From an uncultured Pirellulaceae bacterium (GTDB lineage: Bacteria > Planctomycetota > Planctomycetia > Pirellulales > Pirellulaceae): a stretch of DNA of 54,482 bases. This document shows, piece after piece, positions 25,320 through 34,364 of the stretch. The stretch spans positions 1 to 54,482 of the forward strand of contig CALFWR010000048.1 of the NCBI GenBank assembly GCA_937928555.1. Reading direction: 5' to 3'. A program made the position numbers and the translations under genes. The stretch's first letter is position 1. Every line of letters starts with the position of its first letter. Under the pieces are notes generated by a model. The model had not been told where the DNA came from and ran no database searches. It saw only the letters and a list, made by a program, of their open reading frames with translations.

Positions 25320-26801
25320 TTAAAAACCGAATCTTGAAAGAATGCCGAACAACTTTGCCTTGAGTAGGGCGAGAAATTTAATGAACAGGATTTCGCGTGC
25401 AACGCGAGGAGTGCTCACGCTGATGATTCCTTGGGTATCGACATCGGGAAGGCCACCAACTGTTTGAATCAAATTCAACCGACCACCACGAACGCGGTAC
25501 ACGCTGATTTCACCACTAAGACCTTCAAGCTGGTACAGGTGGCGACCATCGTCACTGACATCCAGGTCGATGAAACCGTCAGTGGTACCGAACACTTCCG
25601 GTCCGGTTGTTCCGCCTGTCGAGAAGCCCGAAACACCTTGAGCGGCTACTTCGTCAAGAAGACGCAGTGTCCCGTCGCCACGAAGGCGGAAACTGCTGAT
25701 CGACGCGTTGATCGCGTTGGAAACGAAGAAGGTTCTTCCGTCGCGCCCAAAGTCAATCCAGCAGGTTGTTAGCTGACTGGCTCCATCGAAAGGACTTGCT
25801 GTTGGATCGCCGATTGCGAAATCATCAACCGTGGAAGTCAGTGATCCATCACGATTGAGCTCATAAACCGATACCGAACCGGCTTGCAGTGCTGGCAGCG
25901 CTGGCGGTGCACCTTCTGCGTTGAACTCACGAGCTTCGGTGACGACGACAAACTCACGATTGCCAACGACTGTTGTGTCGAAATCAATAGCGCTGCCGAG
26001 GTTGCGACCTTCCGCGTTACCGACTTGTGTTCCGGTCGCGGCACCGAGCATTCGTGAAACGCGGCCACGACGATTGACGCCGTAGACAACGACTGAATTA
26101 GCCGCATTGGGGCCAGGCAAAGCAGCCGAACCAGCGGTGATTGACGTGATGATCAAGCGGCTGCCCGTTGCAGAAAAACCGATGTTTGCGGGACGATTGT
26201 CCAGTTCGATCGTCGATCCGGAGATCGGCCGCATCTGGCCTGAAGACGAAACCCAAAAACCGGTGACGTTGCCTTCGTCGTTTGGCTCGCCTCGGGTTGT
26301 GCCAGGTTCTCCCAACGCCAGACCATCACGGTCAATGTTGGATACAAACAGGCGGCTTCCTGAAATGGCCAAGCTGTTGGGCCCGACCCCACCGCTGTCT
26401 ACGGTGTCAGCCAGGGTCAGGCTGAAGTCGCGATTGATTCTGAATGAAGAGACAGTATCGCTTCCGGCGTTAACCGCAAACAAAAACCGCTGGTCTTCCG
26501 AAACGATGATCGAATCGGCCGAAATGAGCGGGTCAAGTCCTTCGCCGCCATCGAATTCGGTCGAACCGAGCCCGTTGGTGGAAAAGTTGCCGATGGAAGT
26601 CAGTCTTCCGTTGCCGGCACGGACGAATGCCGCGACTTCGTTGCCATCAACCGCGTTGGTCATCGTGTAGACCGCGCCCTGCTGAGCCATCAGGCGGTTG
26701 CTGACTGAGAAACTCAAGCAACAGACGAGCGTCAGTGCAAGCAAATGCAATGGTCTGGCAAAAAAACAGGGTGCGAAAAAATTGGGAGATTTCCTGAACA
26801 T
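25320..26801 (-). CDS. Secreted beta-propeller protein (lactonase/YncE-like)
   Basis: The 493-residue protein starts at ATG 26801 with a signal peptide (hydrophobic stretch LLALTLVCCLSFSVS, cleavage near MAQ-Q). From residue 40 on, repeated blades of the form 'sedgRfLfavNagsdtvssFrin' appear: SEDQRFLFAVNAGSDTVSS, SGSRLFVSNIDRDG, FGRDGRTFFVSNAINAS and SDDGRHLYQLEGLSGEISV. This pattern is typical of seven-bladed propellers in the 6-phosphogluconolactonase/YncE class. No enzyme residue is evident, so a binding role is as likely as a lactonase role. The C-terminal ~26 residues are hydrophobic and basic (LFIKFLALLKAKLFGILSRF) and may anchor the protein. The PEP-CTERM gene lies 130 bp downstream. 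Confidence 0.85.
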   Translation of the reverse strand: MFRKSPNFFAPCFFARPLHLLALTLVCCLSFSVSNRLMAQQGAVYTMTNAVDGNEVAAFVRAGNGRLTSIGNFSTNGLGSTEFDGGEGLDPLISADSIIVSEDQRFLFAVNAGSDTVSSFRINRDFSLTLADTVDSGGVGPNSLAISGSRLFVSNIDRDGLALGEPGTTRGEPNDEGNVTGFWVSSSGQMRPISGSTIELDNRPANIGFSATGSRLIITSITAGSAALPGPNAANSVVVYGVNRRGRVSRMLGAATGTQVGNAEGRNLGSAIDFDTTVVGNREFVVVTEAREFNAEGAPPALPALQAGSVSVYELNRDGSLTSTVDDFAIGDPTASPFDGASQLTTCWIDFGRDGRTFFVSNAINASISSFRLRGDGTLRLLDEVAAQGVSGFSTGGTTGPEVFGTTDGFIDLDVSDDGRHLYQLEGLSGEISVYRVRGGRLNLIQTVGGLPDVDTQGIISVSTPRVAREILFIKFLALLKAKLFGILSRFGF

Positions 26802-27190
26802 CAAAAAGTAACCTCGAGCAAGTTCAAAGAGTTGGCGTTGGTGATTTTGAAATGCAGACCTTGCGGGAGACGCATGTCTACATCACTGCGTTACCGTTAG
26901 ACGCGAAATCGAAAGCGATCGCGCTTCAGTGAAATTCAAAAAAAACAGCGAAAAATTTTCATCGTATGCCAATTCACCAATGCCGCGATGATTCGTCCCA
27001 GATCGCGAAACAGTTGGCAAAACGAAAGAAAATTCCCGCTTTAAAAGAAAGAATCGCCAGCGGTTCGTTGGAATTTCCCCGTCAATTCGAGTGGTTCCTA
27101 CATCGAAGTGCATCACTTCACCGAAAAGGATTCAAAATTTTGCCCCCCAGCATCTCGCGGAATTTTTTGGGTAGGATTCGCAGAGAAGAG
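26802..27190. other. Divergent promoter region between propeller and kinase genes
   Basis: About 390 bp. An open frame continuous with the kinase runs from 26966 to 27190 (75 codons, basic composition), but the kinase-family N-terminus begins later, so I treat this as leader. Promoters of both divergent genes must be here; no clear -35/-10 pair, operator or repeat was found. Confidence 0.5.
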
Positions 27191-29239
27191 ATGACCAACG
27201 AGAAAGCCATGAGCACGGAATTGATCGAAGAGCTTTTCCACGAAGTGATTCAGCATGACGGCAAACGCCGTGTCGCTGCCCTTTCTGAGTCCCTGTATTG
27301 CGATGAAGTAAAGAAGACTGTCCGGCAACTGATTCAGGCTCATGAGCGGCAGTCGCCTTTTCTCAACCAGGATATTGTTGCTGATTTGCAGCAAATTTCT
27401 CCGGGTTTACTCGATACAGAATCTCTTTCCGGCTCTGACACCGTCAACAACGGCTGTCTTGGGGATGACATTTCGCTGAAGCCCGGACAAAGAGTCGGAA
27501 ACTATGTGGTCGAAAAGGTAATTGGCACCGGCGGCATGTCGGTGGTCTACCGTGCAAGGCAGCTACAGTCGGACGAACGTCGCGTGGCCATCAAATTGAT
27601 TCGACCAAGTAACTCGACCCGCACAGCGTTGAAGCGATTCGTTCGCGAACAAGAGGCAGTTGCCTTGCTGCGACACCCAAACATTGCGGCCCTCTACGAA
27701 GTGATTTGCACATCAAGCAAAAAACCGGTCGCCGTGATGGAACTGGTCTATGGAAAAAGCATTCTGCAGTTTTGCAATCATTACAAACTCAATTGGAAAC
27801 GCCGCATTAGTGTGTTTCTCAAAGTTTGTAGCGGCCTGTCTCACGCGCACCGGCGTGGTGTAGTTCATCGCGACGTTAAACCTGATAACATTCTGGTTGC
27901 GGTCAAGGATCGCAAGCCTCTGCCCAAGATCATTGATTTTGGAATTGCCACCATCAGGAGACCCGGTTCACAGAGTCGTCTGAGGTTGACTCAGACCGGG
28001 GAGTTGATCGGAACGCCACGCTACATGAGCCCCGAGCAGTTTGGAAACGACTGCAATCTGACTCATAAAACCGACATTTACTCGGCTGCCCTGGTGCTTT
28101 TTGAATTGCTTGCCGGAGTTCCTTTTTTACAAGGCGAAACGACAAGCAAGTTAATCGCCAACTCGTGGCAAGCCGATCCTGATCGGCTCAGTGAGCGGAT
28201 TCAAAAAGTGGCCGCGACGAAAGGCGAAAAGTTCTACCGTGGCCAGTCTTCAAAAGCTCTCGCCAAGCTCGCGAGCAAAGACCTGGATTGGATTTTGGCC
28301 AAAGCCCTCGCTCGAAATCCGGATGAACGCTACGCCGACATGGACTCGTTCGCCCGCGATTTGCGCAATGCGGTAACGGGAAATCCTGTTTCGGCTTCAG
28401 CCCCGTCACTGGCTGTCCGTTCACGTGCCATGCTGGCCCGTCATCGTCGACAACTGTGGATTGGGGCATCAATGTCACTGATCCTTTTGCTCTGTGTTGG
28501 GCTTTATCAAAACCGAAATGCGACAGCCGATCTTCACGAGGCACGCCTTCAGCAGACAAAACAGGTTGAAAAAACAGCAGCGGCGAATGAACTGATCATG
28601 ACTCTGCTGGCTTCCCAAGAGCACCCGCTGGAGCCGGACCAGTTTGATCTGGATCTGCTTCCAGCCTATCGAGCTTCGTGGAAGCAGATCCAACAAAACG
28701 GCGGGCCCAGAAACAAGCAGGACCGGGTTGTGTGCGGAATTCTCGCGGTGATGGAGGCCATGATTGGCGATTTCGATAAAGCTGAATCACTGATGGAAAC
28801 CGCAGACGTCGAACACGGTAGTGACCAATTACGAGCGGTGCGCGACAAGATCTGCGAAAAGTATGCGCAGGCCGCCAAAGTCAGGTTGGGGGAACTCAAG
28901 GCCGACGGCAGAAGCTTCGAAAAGGCATCGCAGCAAATGACATTGGCCAGGTGTTATTTTGTCTGGGGGATGTACGACGACGGAGAGAATCTGCTGGTCG
29001 AAGCGATTAGCACGTTCGAGTCCAAACGTCCGCACTGCTACGAGTCGCTCGTTGCGCGCTTGACGCTGATCAAGATCCTCCAGCGCTCCGGACGGCTACA
29101 GGAAATGAGCGACCAGTTGGCCGAGACAATTCGACGATTCGACGATCAACGCGAATTGATTTCCAACACGCGAGGCAAAAAGGCCTGGTCAGTGATCGCC
29201 CGGCTTGCCGGAAGCGAAGTCGTTCAATCGCGGCGCTAA
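27191..29239 (+). CDS. Membrane-bound Ser/Thr protein kinase with C-terminal helical domain
   Basis: A 682-residue kinase from ATG 27191. The first ~75 residues (TELIEELFHEVIQHDGKRR... LIQAHERQSPF) are the helical head typical of planctomycete kinases of this class. The kinase domain covers about residues 106-400: glycine loop GTGGMSVVY, K135 in VAIKLIRP, catalytic HRD with D228 in VHRDVKPDNIL, metal-binding D249 in IDFGIAT, and GTPRYMSPEQ. All catalytic residues are present. One membrane span follows (LWIGASMSLILLLCVGLYQ, about 423-441), then a helical, TPR-like outer domain of ~240 residues. An ECF sigma factor gene follows 84 bp downstream, a kinase-sigma pairing known in planctomycetes. 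It probably signals from the cell envelope to that sigma factor; this coupling is inferred. Confidence 0.93.
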   Translation: MTNEKAMSTELIEELFHEVIQHDGKRRVAALSESLYCDEVKKTVRQLIQAHERQSPFLNQDIVADLQQISPGLLDTESLSGSDTVNNGCLGDDISLKPGQRVGNYVVEKVIGTGGMSVVYRARQLQSDERRVAIKLIRPSNSTRTALKRFVREQEAVALLRHPNIAALYEVICTSSKKPVAVMELVYGKSILQFCNHYKLNWKRRISVFLKVCSGLSHAHRRGVVHRDVKPDNILVAVKDRKPLPKIIDFGIATIRRPGSQSRLRLTQTGELIGTPRYMSPEQFGNDCNLTHKTDIYSAALVLFELLAGVPFLQGETTSKLIANSWQADPDRLSERIQKVAATKGEKFYRGQSSKALAKLASKDLDWILAKALARNPDERYADMDSFARDLRNAVTGNPVSASAPSLAVRSRAMLARHRRQLWIGASMSLILLLCVGLYQNRNATADLHEARLQQTKQVEKTAAANELIMTLLASQEHPLEPDQFDLDLLPAYRASWKQIQQNGGPRNKQDRVVCGILAVMEAMIGDFDKAESLMETADVEHGSDQLRAVRDKICEKYAQAAKVRLGELKADGRSFEKASQQMTLARCYFVWGMYDDGENLLVEAISTFESKRPHCYESLVARLTLIKILQRSGRLQEMSDQLAETIRRFDDQRELISNTRGKKAWSVIARLAGSEVVQSRR

Positions 29240-29323
29240 ACGGACCAGTCGGCCTTTCGTTGACATGGGTGCCACTCGAACAGCCAAGCACAGTTTGTCC
29301 TCTACGAATCCACACCACGAACC

Positions 29324-29902
29324 ATGCCGGATAACAGCTTTGAATCGTTTCGTTCAAAAATCATTGAGGAAACTTCGGAGGGTGATGTTGATGGAGACAA
29401 GCTGACGACACGACAATGGATGGAGCGAACCTATCGTCGTATGCATCAAATCGCCAAATCCCAGATGAGTTTGGAAAATCAGAACCATACTCTTTCGGCG
29501 ACAGCGTTGATTCATGAAGTTTTCGTTCGTCTTCAAAGTCGTGAGCGGAAAGATCTGTTGGCCGAGCGTCAGTTTCTGGGGATCGTCGCTTCAGAGATGA
29601 AGAGAACGCTCATCGATGCTGCCCGGCACAAGCAAGCCGCGAAACGGGGAGGCGGCCGCAGCAGGCTTGAGCTGGACGAGGCTCTGGTAAGCGATGACCT
29701 TGTGGAATACATCTCGGATCTCAACGAAGCGGTCGAGCAGTTCGAGAAAATCGATTCCAATGCGGCCGAGCTGGTTCGTTTGCGATACTTTTTGGGTTTG
29801 TCGGAAGCCGAAGCGGCTGAAATCCTCGGCATCTCCCGCTCCACAGCCTCGCGCAAATGGTCTTTTGCCCGTGCATGGCTGTTGAATTACATGACATGTT
29901 AG
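29324..29902 (+). CDS. ECF-type RNA polymerase sigma factor (Sigma70_ECF/SigK-like)
   Basis: The 192-residue protein belongs to the planctomycete-rich ECF family: region 2 with LTTRQWMERTYRRMHQIAKSQ and LSATALIHEVFVRL, then FLGIVASEMKRTLIDAARHKQAAKRGGG, and region 4 with VRLRYFLGLSEAEAAEILGISRSTASRKWSFARAWL, a helix-turn-helix for the -35 element. It is encoded directly after the Ser/Thr kinase, so it may be controlled by phosphorylation rather than by an anti-sigma factor, which is not seen. The TAG stop (29900-29902) lies inside the 5-bp target duplication of miniature element copy 3, so the element inserted right at the gene end. The protein end, LLNYMTC, looks complete for this family. 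Confidence 0.94.
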   Translation: MPDNSFESFRSKIIEETSEGDVDGDKLTTRQWMERTYRRMHQIAKSQMSLENQNHTLSATALIHEVFVRLQSRERKDLLAERQFLGIVASEMKRTLIDAARHKQAAKRGGGRSRLELDEALVSDDLVEYISDLNEAVEQFEKIDSNAAELVRLRYFLGLSEAEAAEILGISRSTASRKWSFARAWLLNYMTC

Positions 29903-30089
29903 CCCGGATTATTCACGACGACGGGCGTTGATCCTACGTCTGGCCAACAGAAGCAAGGGAAAAGCTGAATTTCAACAAGAAATGTGAATCGTCTGGTAGG
30001 TGAAAGCCACAGTGTTCGCTTCATCGCATCAGAGTCGCGGATCACTGTCTCAACTGATTCTGACGCCCATGCCTCGTGAATAATCCGGG
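29903..30089 (+). mobile_element. Miniature inverted-repeat element, copy 3
   Basis: 187 bp with perfect CCCGGATTATTCACGA ends. The perfect duplication GTTAG lies at 29898-29902 and 30090-30094; its left copy ends in the TAG stop codon of the ECF sigma gene. It differs from the other copies mainly in the middle (around 29980-30030). Confidence 0.93.
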
Positions 30090-30173
30090 GTTAGACGTCG
30101 TCTGTCGCGAAGCGACGACATGATGTCCAGTTTCTGTCGCTGCTTCGCGGCTTGCGGAGTTGTGCGAACCACG

Positions 30174-33100
30174 CTATTGGTTCGTTTGGAAATCGCTCAG
30201 ATACTTGTTGATCACTTCGAGCTTGTTCGACCGCAAGCTGTATTGCCTTGTCGCTTTTGTGTTTGGATCGGGCACCTGATCGTTTTCAACGATCTTGCCG
30301 TCAGGATCAAGCAGGAAATAGCTTGGGTAACCGTCAAGGCCACATTCTGTGTAGGCTTTGATAATCTCGCCTGCGGCGTTGTCGACGACGATCGGATAGT
30401 TCATTCCATTATCGTCAGCAAACTTTTTGACCGCGGACGCCTTTTGCTCATTCGTGTGCACACTTACGACCGTGAACCCGGAGTTTTTGAAAACTTGATG
30501 AGCAAGATTCACCGACGGCATATCCCGATGACAGGGGCCGCAACCAATGAACCAAAAATCAAGTAGAACATACTTGCCGCGAAAATCTTTCAGTGATTTC
30601 GCATCGGTGTTCAACCACGTTCCCTCGCTCATCGTCGGTGCGAGCTTGCCGGGCAAACCTGCAGGAAACTTCTTTGCGAGCTCTGCCGCGTGCTGTTTAA
30701 ATTGCTCGATAACCTCTTTTGAAAAACCTAACGGATGTTCAGCATCTTTCTTTTTGTCAGCCAACGGCTCGAGTACCCAATCCGGAGATTTCTCACCCAG
30801 TTGTAATTTGATATCTCCAACAGAATTTTCATCCGTTAAATCCACGGCTACGCGACCGGCGTAGTTGAGCGCCGGCGCAAACGCAACGACGAACACATCG
30901 GTTTGAAGACCGCCGTCGTCGCTGTACGGTATTCTCGACATTTCAAGTTCAAAATTCCCCTGTTCATCGGTCACAGAGACAGGATCCGCATCTCCCCGGC
31001 CGAGACTGGTCATGCGGACAACCGCATTTGCGACCGGGTCGCCACTGACACCAATGACCGTCCCACTGAGTTTTGGGACTGGGTAAAGCGTGATATCGGG
31101 AATGACCGTTTCGCCCTTCGAATCAGCGGCGACCTTAAAATTTGTTAGCACTGGCTTGGCAAAAACACCTTCTTCAATGATCTCCACCGAGCAATTGCCA
31201 GCCACGACATCAATTTCGTATCGACCATCGTCATCGGTCGTCGCGTTGCCCAATTCGCTTCCCAGTTGGGCAATCGAGGATTTGACGACAGAGGTTTTGA
31301 CGAAACCGTTCTCGACCGAATCGACTTGTAAAGAGTCGCCGGAACCGATGACCCACGCATTGGGCCGTGGTGAGCCATCAGAGTTTATGACCCTTCCTTT
31401 GGCTTTGACAGGTTTTCGAATCAAAACTTTGAATTCAGATTCATTGCGATCTCTCAGATTCAATCTTGGTTCGACATCCGGGTAAATTCGGTGCTGAGGC
31501 GTTACAAAATAGCCGTCGATTTCAATTCTTAGTTCGTTGTACTGTACCTGGTGGGCCGTGACGGCAATCCGTCCTTCTTTGATCGCGAATTCATGAGACA
31601 ACGTTTCAGCAGAGGAACTGCCGCCGATCGCCGGGAACAAATTGATCTTTGGCGTTAGGCGGTTGATTTCTTCTTTCGTCAAATCGTTCGAGTAAAACTT
31701 GATTGTCACCCTCGGGCCTGACTCCAAAGTCACGTCAGCCAACTTTTTTGATTTGGGTTCGGCGATTTCAACCTTTGCAGTCTTCCAATCGGGATGCACC
31801 ACATGCGCTGTCACCATTGATTGCTCAGGGACTTCTGGCAGGTTTAGTCGCCCCTTGTCGTCACTTTCTGAGAAAACGAATCCCAACTCCTTGGCAAATG
31901 CAGGGGTGACGAAGGTTTGGTTCCCATTGATATCAGTGAATGTAAAACGTTGTAACTCGGCACCCACAACGGGTTTCCCGTCAGCGGATTTTATGTTGAT
32001 CCAACCGTTGACTGGCGGAGTCATCTTCACCGTTTCCGTGGTTGTTTGACCGCGATTCAAATTCAGCATTTGCATCGTTTTGGCATATCCAGCAGCACTG
32101 ACCATCATGTACGCGTACGATTCGAACTTGATGTCCGACACCGTCACTTCACCATTCATGTTGGCGACTCCCGAACCGACCTCTTTGAATGTTCCGGTCC
32201 AGTCGAAAACGGTGACCTTGGCACAATCAATCGGATCACCTTTGGCATCGGTCACTCTAACGTCTAACTGCGGCAGTGCGTCAGGTTTGCTTTTTGTTGC
32301 GTTTTCATCGACTTGAATCGGCGCTGCGGCAGCAACGGCGTGGGTCAACTGAACCAAACAAAGTGCAAAACAGATTGACATCAAACCGATCGCAAAACTG
32401 GCCACGATTCGTTTTCTGGAAACAGAAGCAACCGAACGTTGCTTGTTCAGTAGACATTCAACGCGTTGATATAAATCTGATTTGCGTCCCGCCATTGCCA
32501 GTGCTCCTTGAAATTCTGTTTGATTTGATTTTGAAAACGTCAGCAATGTTTCGGCATAATCAGCAGGCGCATCGCTGGTCTCTGCGACGAAATGATCCGC
32601 AAGTTGATCCTGACTCAGTCGCAGCGTCTTTCGCAACGACCAGTAAAACGGCTGGCACCCAAGGAAGATTTGGCAAAACGTCATCATTTGCCATGTGATC
32701 AAATCGCCATTGGCGATGTGTTTCCATTCATGGGCCAGGCTTTGCTCAAGTGCGACTTCGTTGCCGTCGTCCAGCAGCCAGTCAGACAGCAGAATCGTGG
32801 GGCGAATCGCCCCGTGAACCATTGGCACGTCGATTTCTTTTGATCGCGCGAACTGGACTACCGTTTTGCAATCGCTGGATCGAATCGAATCCAACATCGC
32901 GCGGGCTCGTTGTTGATTGCGGCCGCAGAGCGGAGTTGCTGTCCGTAGCAAGCGGCGAGTTGCAAGAAATCCGATCGCGATGCGGAGAGTTTGAAAAAGG
33001 CTCATCATCAGAAACCCCAAACTGACAGTGGCCTTGCAAACGGTCCACACGCCCGGCAAAGTGCTGTTCGATGCCGATTCAATCGAAGTGTCGTCCTTGT

Positions 33101-33521
33101 TTGAAATGGTGGCGTGTTCTGTAGCGTGCAATTTGCCAGTTTCCGCTGCAGGTTCTTTTGCGACGGTGGTGTCAGCGACCTGCATCGAATCCGAATTTTG
33201 AGACTGTTCCACTGATGCGGCATTCATTGGAGCGGCATTCATTGAGCGAATGTTGGTGCGGGCTCTGTCTGAATCGAAAACCGGCAAATTGGAATCAGCT
33301 ATTGCGGGCAGAACATTCAACCGGGCAAAGGAAGGCTGCCAGTTCGAACCGATCAAAATCAACGCCATTAAACTTGCAATCATGGAGACCTGAATCACCC
33401 GGATGCGTTCCAACGGTTGGCCAAGCCCTTTGACTGCCAACAGGCAAATGCCCAGCAGCACGAACGAAACGAGGGAAAACTGAATGACTGTCTGAAACAA
33501 GAAATCGACAAAGGTCATCAT
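30174..33521 (-). CDS. BlaR1/MecR1-like M56 peptidase fused to carboxypeptidase-regulatory repeats and a TlpA-like thioredoxin domain
   Basis: An 1115-residue sensor-protease. The N-terminal quarter has several membrane segments, and the M56 zinc-peptidase motif HEWKH (H264, E265, H268) faces the cytoplasm in relatives such as BlaR1. The last membrane segment is at about 370-395. From ~410 to ~900 come at least three or four CarboxypepD_reg-like beta-sandwich units (LDVRVTDAKGDPIDCAKVTV, WINIKSADGKPVVGAEL, KAKGRVINSDGSPRPNAWV, KLSGTVIGVSGDPVANAVV). The final ~150 residues are a TlpA/redoxin domain, FRGKYVLLDFWFIGCGPCHRDM, with redox pair C994 and C997. BlaR1-type proteins cleave the BlaI repressor on signal; the thioredoxin domain here could sense or reduce an extracytoplasmic substrate. 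The start ATGA overlaps the repressor's stop by 4 bp. Confidence 0.93.
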   Translation of the reverse strand: MMTFVDFLFQTVIQFSLVSFVLLGICLLAVKGLGQPLERIRVIQVSMIASLMALILIGSNWQPSFARLNVLPAIADSNLPVFDSDRARTNIRSMNAAPMNAASVEQSQNSDSMQVADTTVAKEPAAETGKLHATEHATISNKDDTSIESASNSTLPGVWTVCKATVSLGFLMMSLFQTLRIAIGFLATRRLLRTATPLCGRNQQRARAMLDSIRSSDCKTVVQFARSKEIDVPMVHGAIRPTILLSDWLLDDGNEVALEQSLAHEWKHIANGDLITWQMMTFCQIFLGCQPFYWSLRKTLRLSQDQLADHFVAETSDAPADYAETLLTFSKSNQTEFQGALAMAGRKSDLYQRVECLLNKQRSVASVSRKRIVASFAIGLMSICFALCLVQLTHAVAAAAPIQVDENATKSKPDALPQLDVRVTDAKGDPIDCAKVTVFDWTGTFKEVGSGVANMNGEVTVSDIKFESYAYMMVSAAGYAKTMQMLNLNRGQTTTETVKMTPPVNGWINIKSADGKPVVGAELQRFTFTDINGNQTFVTPAFAKELGFVFSESDDKGRLNLPEVPEQSMVTAHVVHPDWKTAKVEIAEPKSKKLADVTLESGPRVTIKFYSNDLTKEEINRLTPKINLFPAIGGSSSAETLSHEFAIKEGRIAVTAHQVQYNELRIEIDGYFVTPQHRIYPDVEPRLNLRDRNESEFKVLIRKPVKAKGRVINSDGSPRPNAWVIGSGDSLQVDSVENGFVKTSVVKSSIAQLGSELGNATTDDDGRYEIDVVAGNCSVEIIEEGVFAKPVLTNFKVAADSKGETVIPDITLYPVPKLSGTVIGVSGDPVANAVVRMTSLGRGDADPVSVTDEQGNFELEMSRIPYSDDGGLQTDVFVVAFAPALNYAGRVAVDLTDENSVGDIKLQLGEKSPDWVLEPLADKKKDAEHPLGFSKEVIEQFKQHAAELAKKFPAGLPGKLAPTMSEGTWLNTDAKSLKDFRGKYVLLDFWFIGCGPCHRDMPSVNLAHQVFKNSGFTVVSVHTNEQKASAVKKFADDNGMNYPIVVDNAAGEIIKAYTECGLDGYPSYFLLDPDGKIVENDQVPDPNTKATRQYSLRSNKLEVINKYLSDFQTNQ

Positions 33522-33913
33522 TTCCTCTCCTGTTCTTTTTGCTTTGACTTTCGAGCTTTGGCGATCATCTTTTCCAGTTCCCGCATCTCTTCGACCGAAA
33601 CTCTTTCCGAAGACAACGCTTTGAGCACAAACTGGTCGATCGAACCATCAAACAGTTTGCCGATAAACCGGTTCGTGGCGTTTTCCAGGGTGTAAAGAGG
33701 CTTGTAATAGTTCGTCCGTTTGACAGAACGCTTTTTCACCAACCCCTTGTCGCACATGATCTTCAGGAAAGTTTGCACGGTCGTAAAAGCGCATTCGCCG
33801 TTGGGACAAAACGCCTCATGGATATCGCGAACTTTCGCTTCGCCGATCGCCCACATGACCTTCAGCAGGTCCAGTTCACGTTCGCTGGGGACAAGATCAT
33901 CCTGTTTGGCCAT
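33518..33913 (-). CDS. BlaI/MecI/CopY family transcriptional repressor
   Basis: A 131-residue winged-helix repressor. The N-terminal domain (VPSERELDLLKVMWAIGEAKVRDIHE, then TTVQTFLKIMCDKGLVKK and YYKPLY) carries the DNA-recognition helix around residues 43-57. The C-terminal helices serve for dimerisation. In the Bla/Mec systems the repressor is cut by the M56 membrane protease; here the M56 gene is the next gene, overlapping by the ATGA at 33518-33521, so they are translationally coupled. A perfect 8-bp inverted repeat stands 38-54 bp upstream of the start and is the likely operator for autoregulation. Confidence 0.95.
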   Translation of the reverse strand: MAKQDDLVPSERELDLLKVMWAIGEAKVRDIHEAFCPNGECAFTTVQTFLKIMCDKGLVKKRSVKRTNYYKPLYTLENATNRFIGKLFDGSIDQFVLKALSSERVSVEEMRELEKMIAKARKSKQKEQERK

Positions 33914-33950
33914 TCGAATTTCCTTGTGATACTTTGGCGAAATCGCACAA

Positions 33951-33967
33951 CTAAACTATTAGTTTAG
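33951..33967. promoter_or_regulatory. Palindromic operator candidate for the BlaI-type repressor
   Basis: CTAAACTA-T-TAGTTTAG: two perfect 8-bp arms with one central base. It lies 38 bp upstream of the repressor start codon, in the position expected for an autoregulatory site. The arms differ from the classical Bla/Mec TACA/TGTA box. Confidence 0.75.
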
Positions 33968-34057
33968 GTTTAAGATAGCGACACCCGGAATGGGTGTCAA
34001 CAAGGAATCGGCGATGATTTGAGTCAGCTAGGCTTATCACCAACGAGCAAATCTGAA

Positions 34058-34245
34058 CCCGGATTATTCACGACGACGGGCGTTGATTCTACGTCTGACC
34101 AACCGGAGCAAGGGGAAAGCTGAATTTCAACAAGAACTGCGAATCGTCTGGTAGATGAAAACCACAGCGATCGTTTCAACGCATCCGAGTCGCGGATCAG
34201 TACCGGAACTGATTCTGACGCCCACGCCTCGTGAATAATCCGGGC
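34058..34245 (+). mobile_element. Miniature inverted-repeat element, copy 4
   Basis: 188 bp with perfect terminal repeats. Its perfect duplication CTGAA lies at 34053-34057 and 34246-34250. It sits between the divergent control region of the BlaI gene and the terminator (34256-34286) of the small anchored-protein gene, only five bases from that terminator. Confidence 0.93.
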
Positions 34246-34255
34246 TGAAATCAGA

Positions 34256-34286
34256 AAAGCCCTTCGGCAACATCGCCAAAGGGCTC
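34256..34286 (-). terminator. Rho-independent terminator of the small anchored-protein gene
   Basis: On the minus strand, AGCCCTTTGGC (34286-34276) pairs with GCCGAAGGGCT (34269-34259) with a single A-C mismatch, with a 6-nt loop, and ends in TTTT (34259-34256). It is 79 bp after the stop of the gene at 34365-34865. Confidence 0.85.
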
Positions 34287-34364
34287 AATTTCATGCGGGT
34301 TACATAGCAGGGTGAATTTCTGGCCATCCATCGATTCACCAACTTGAACGACGTATGGCAGATC

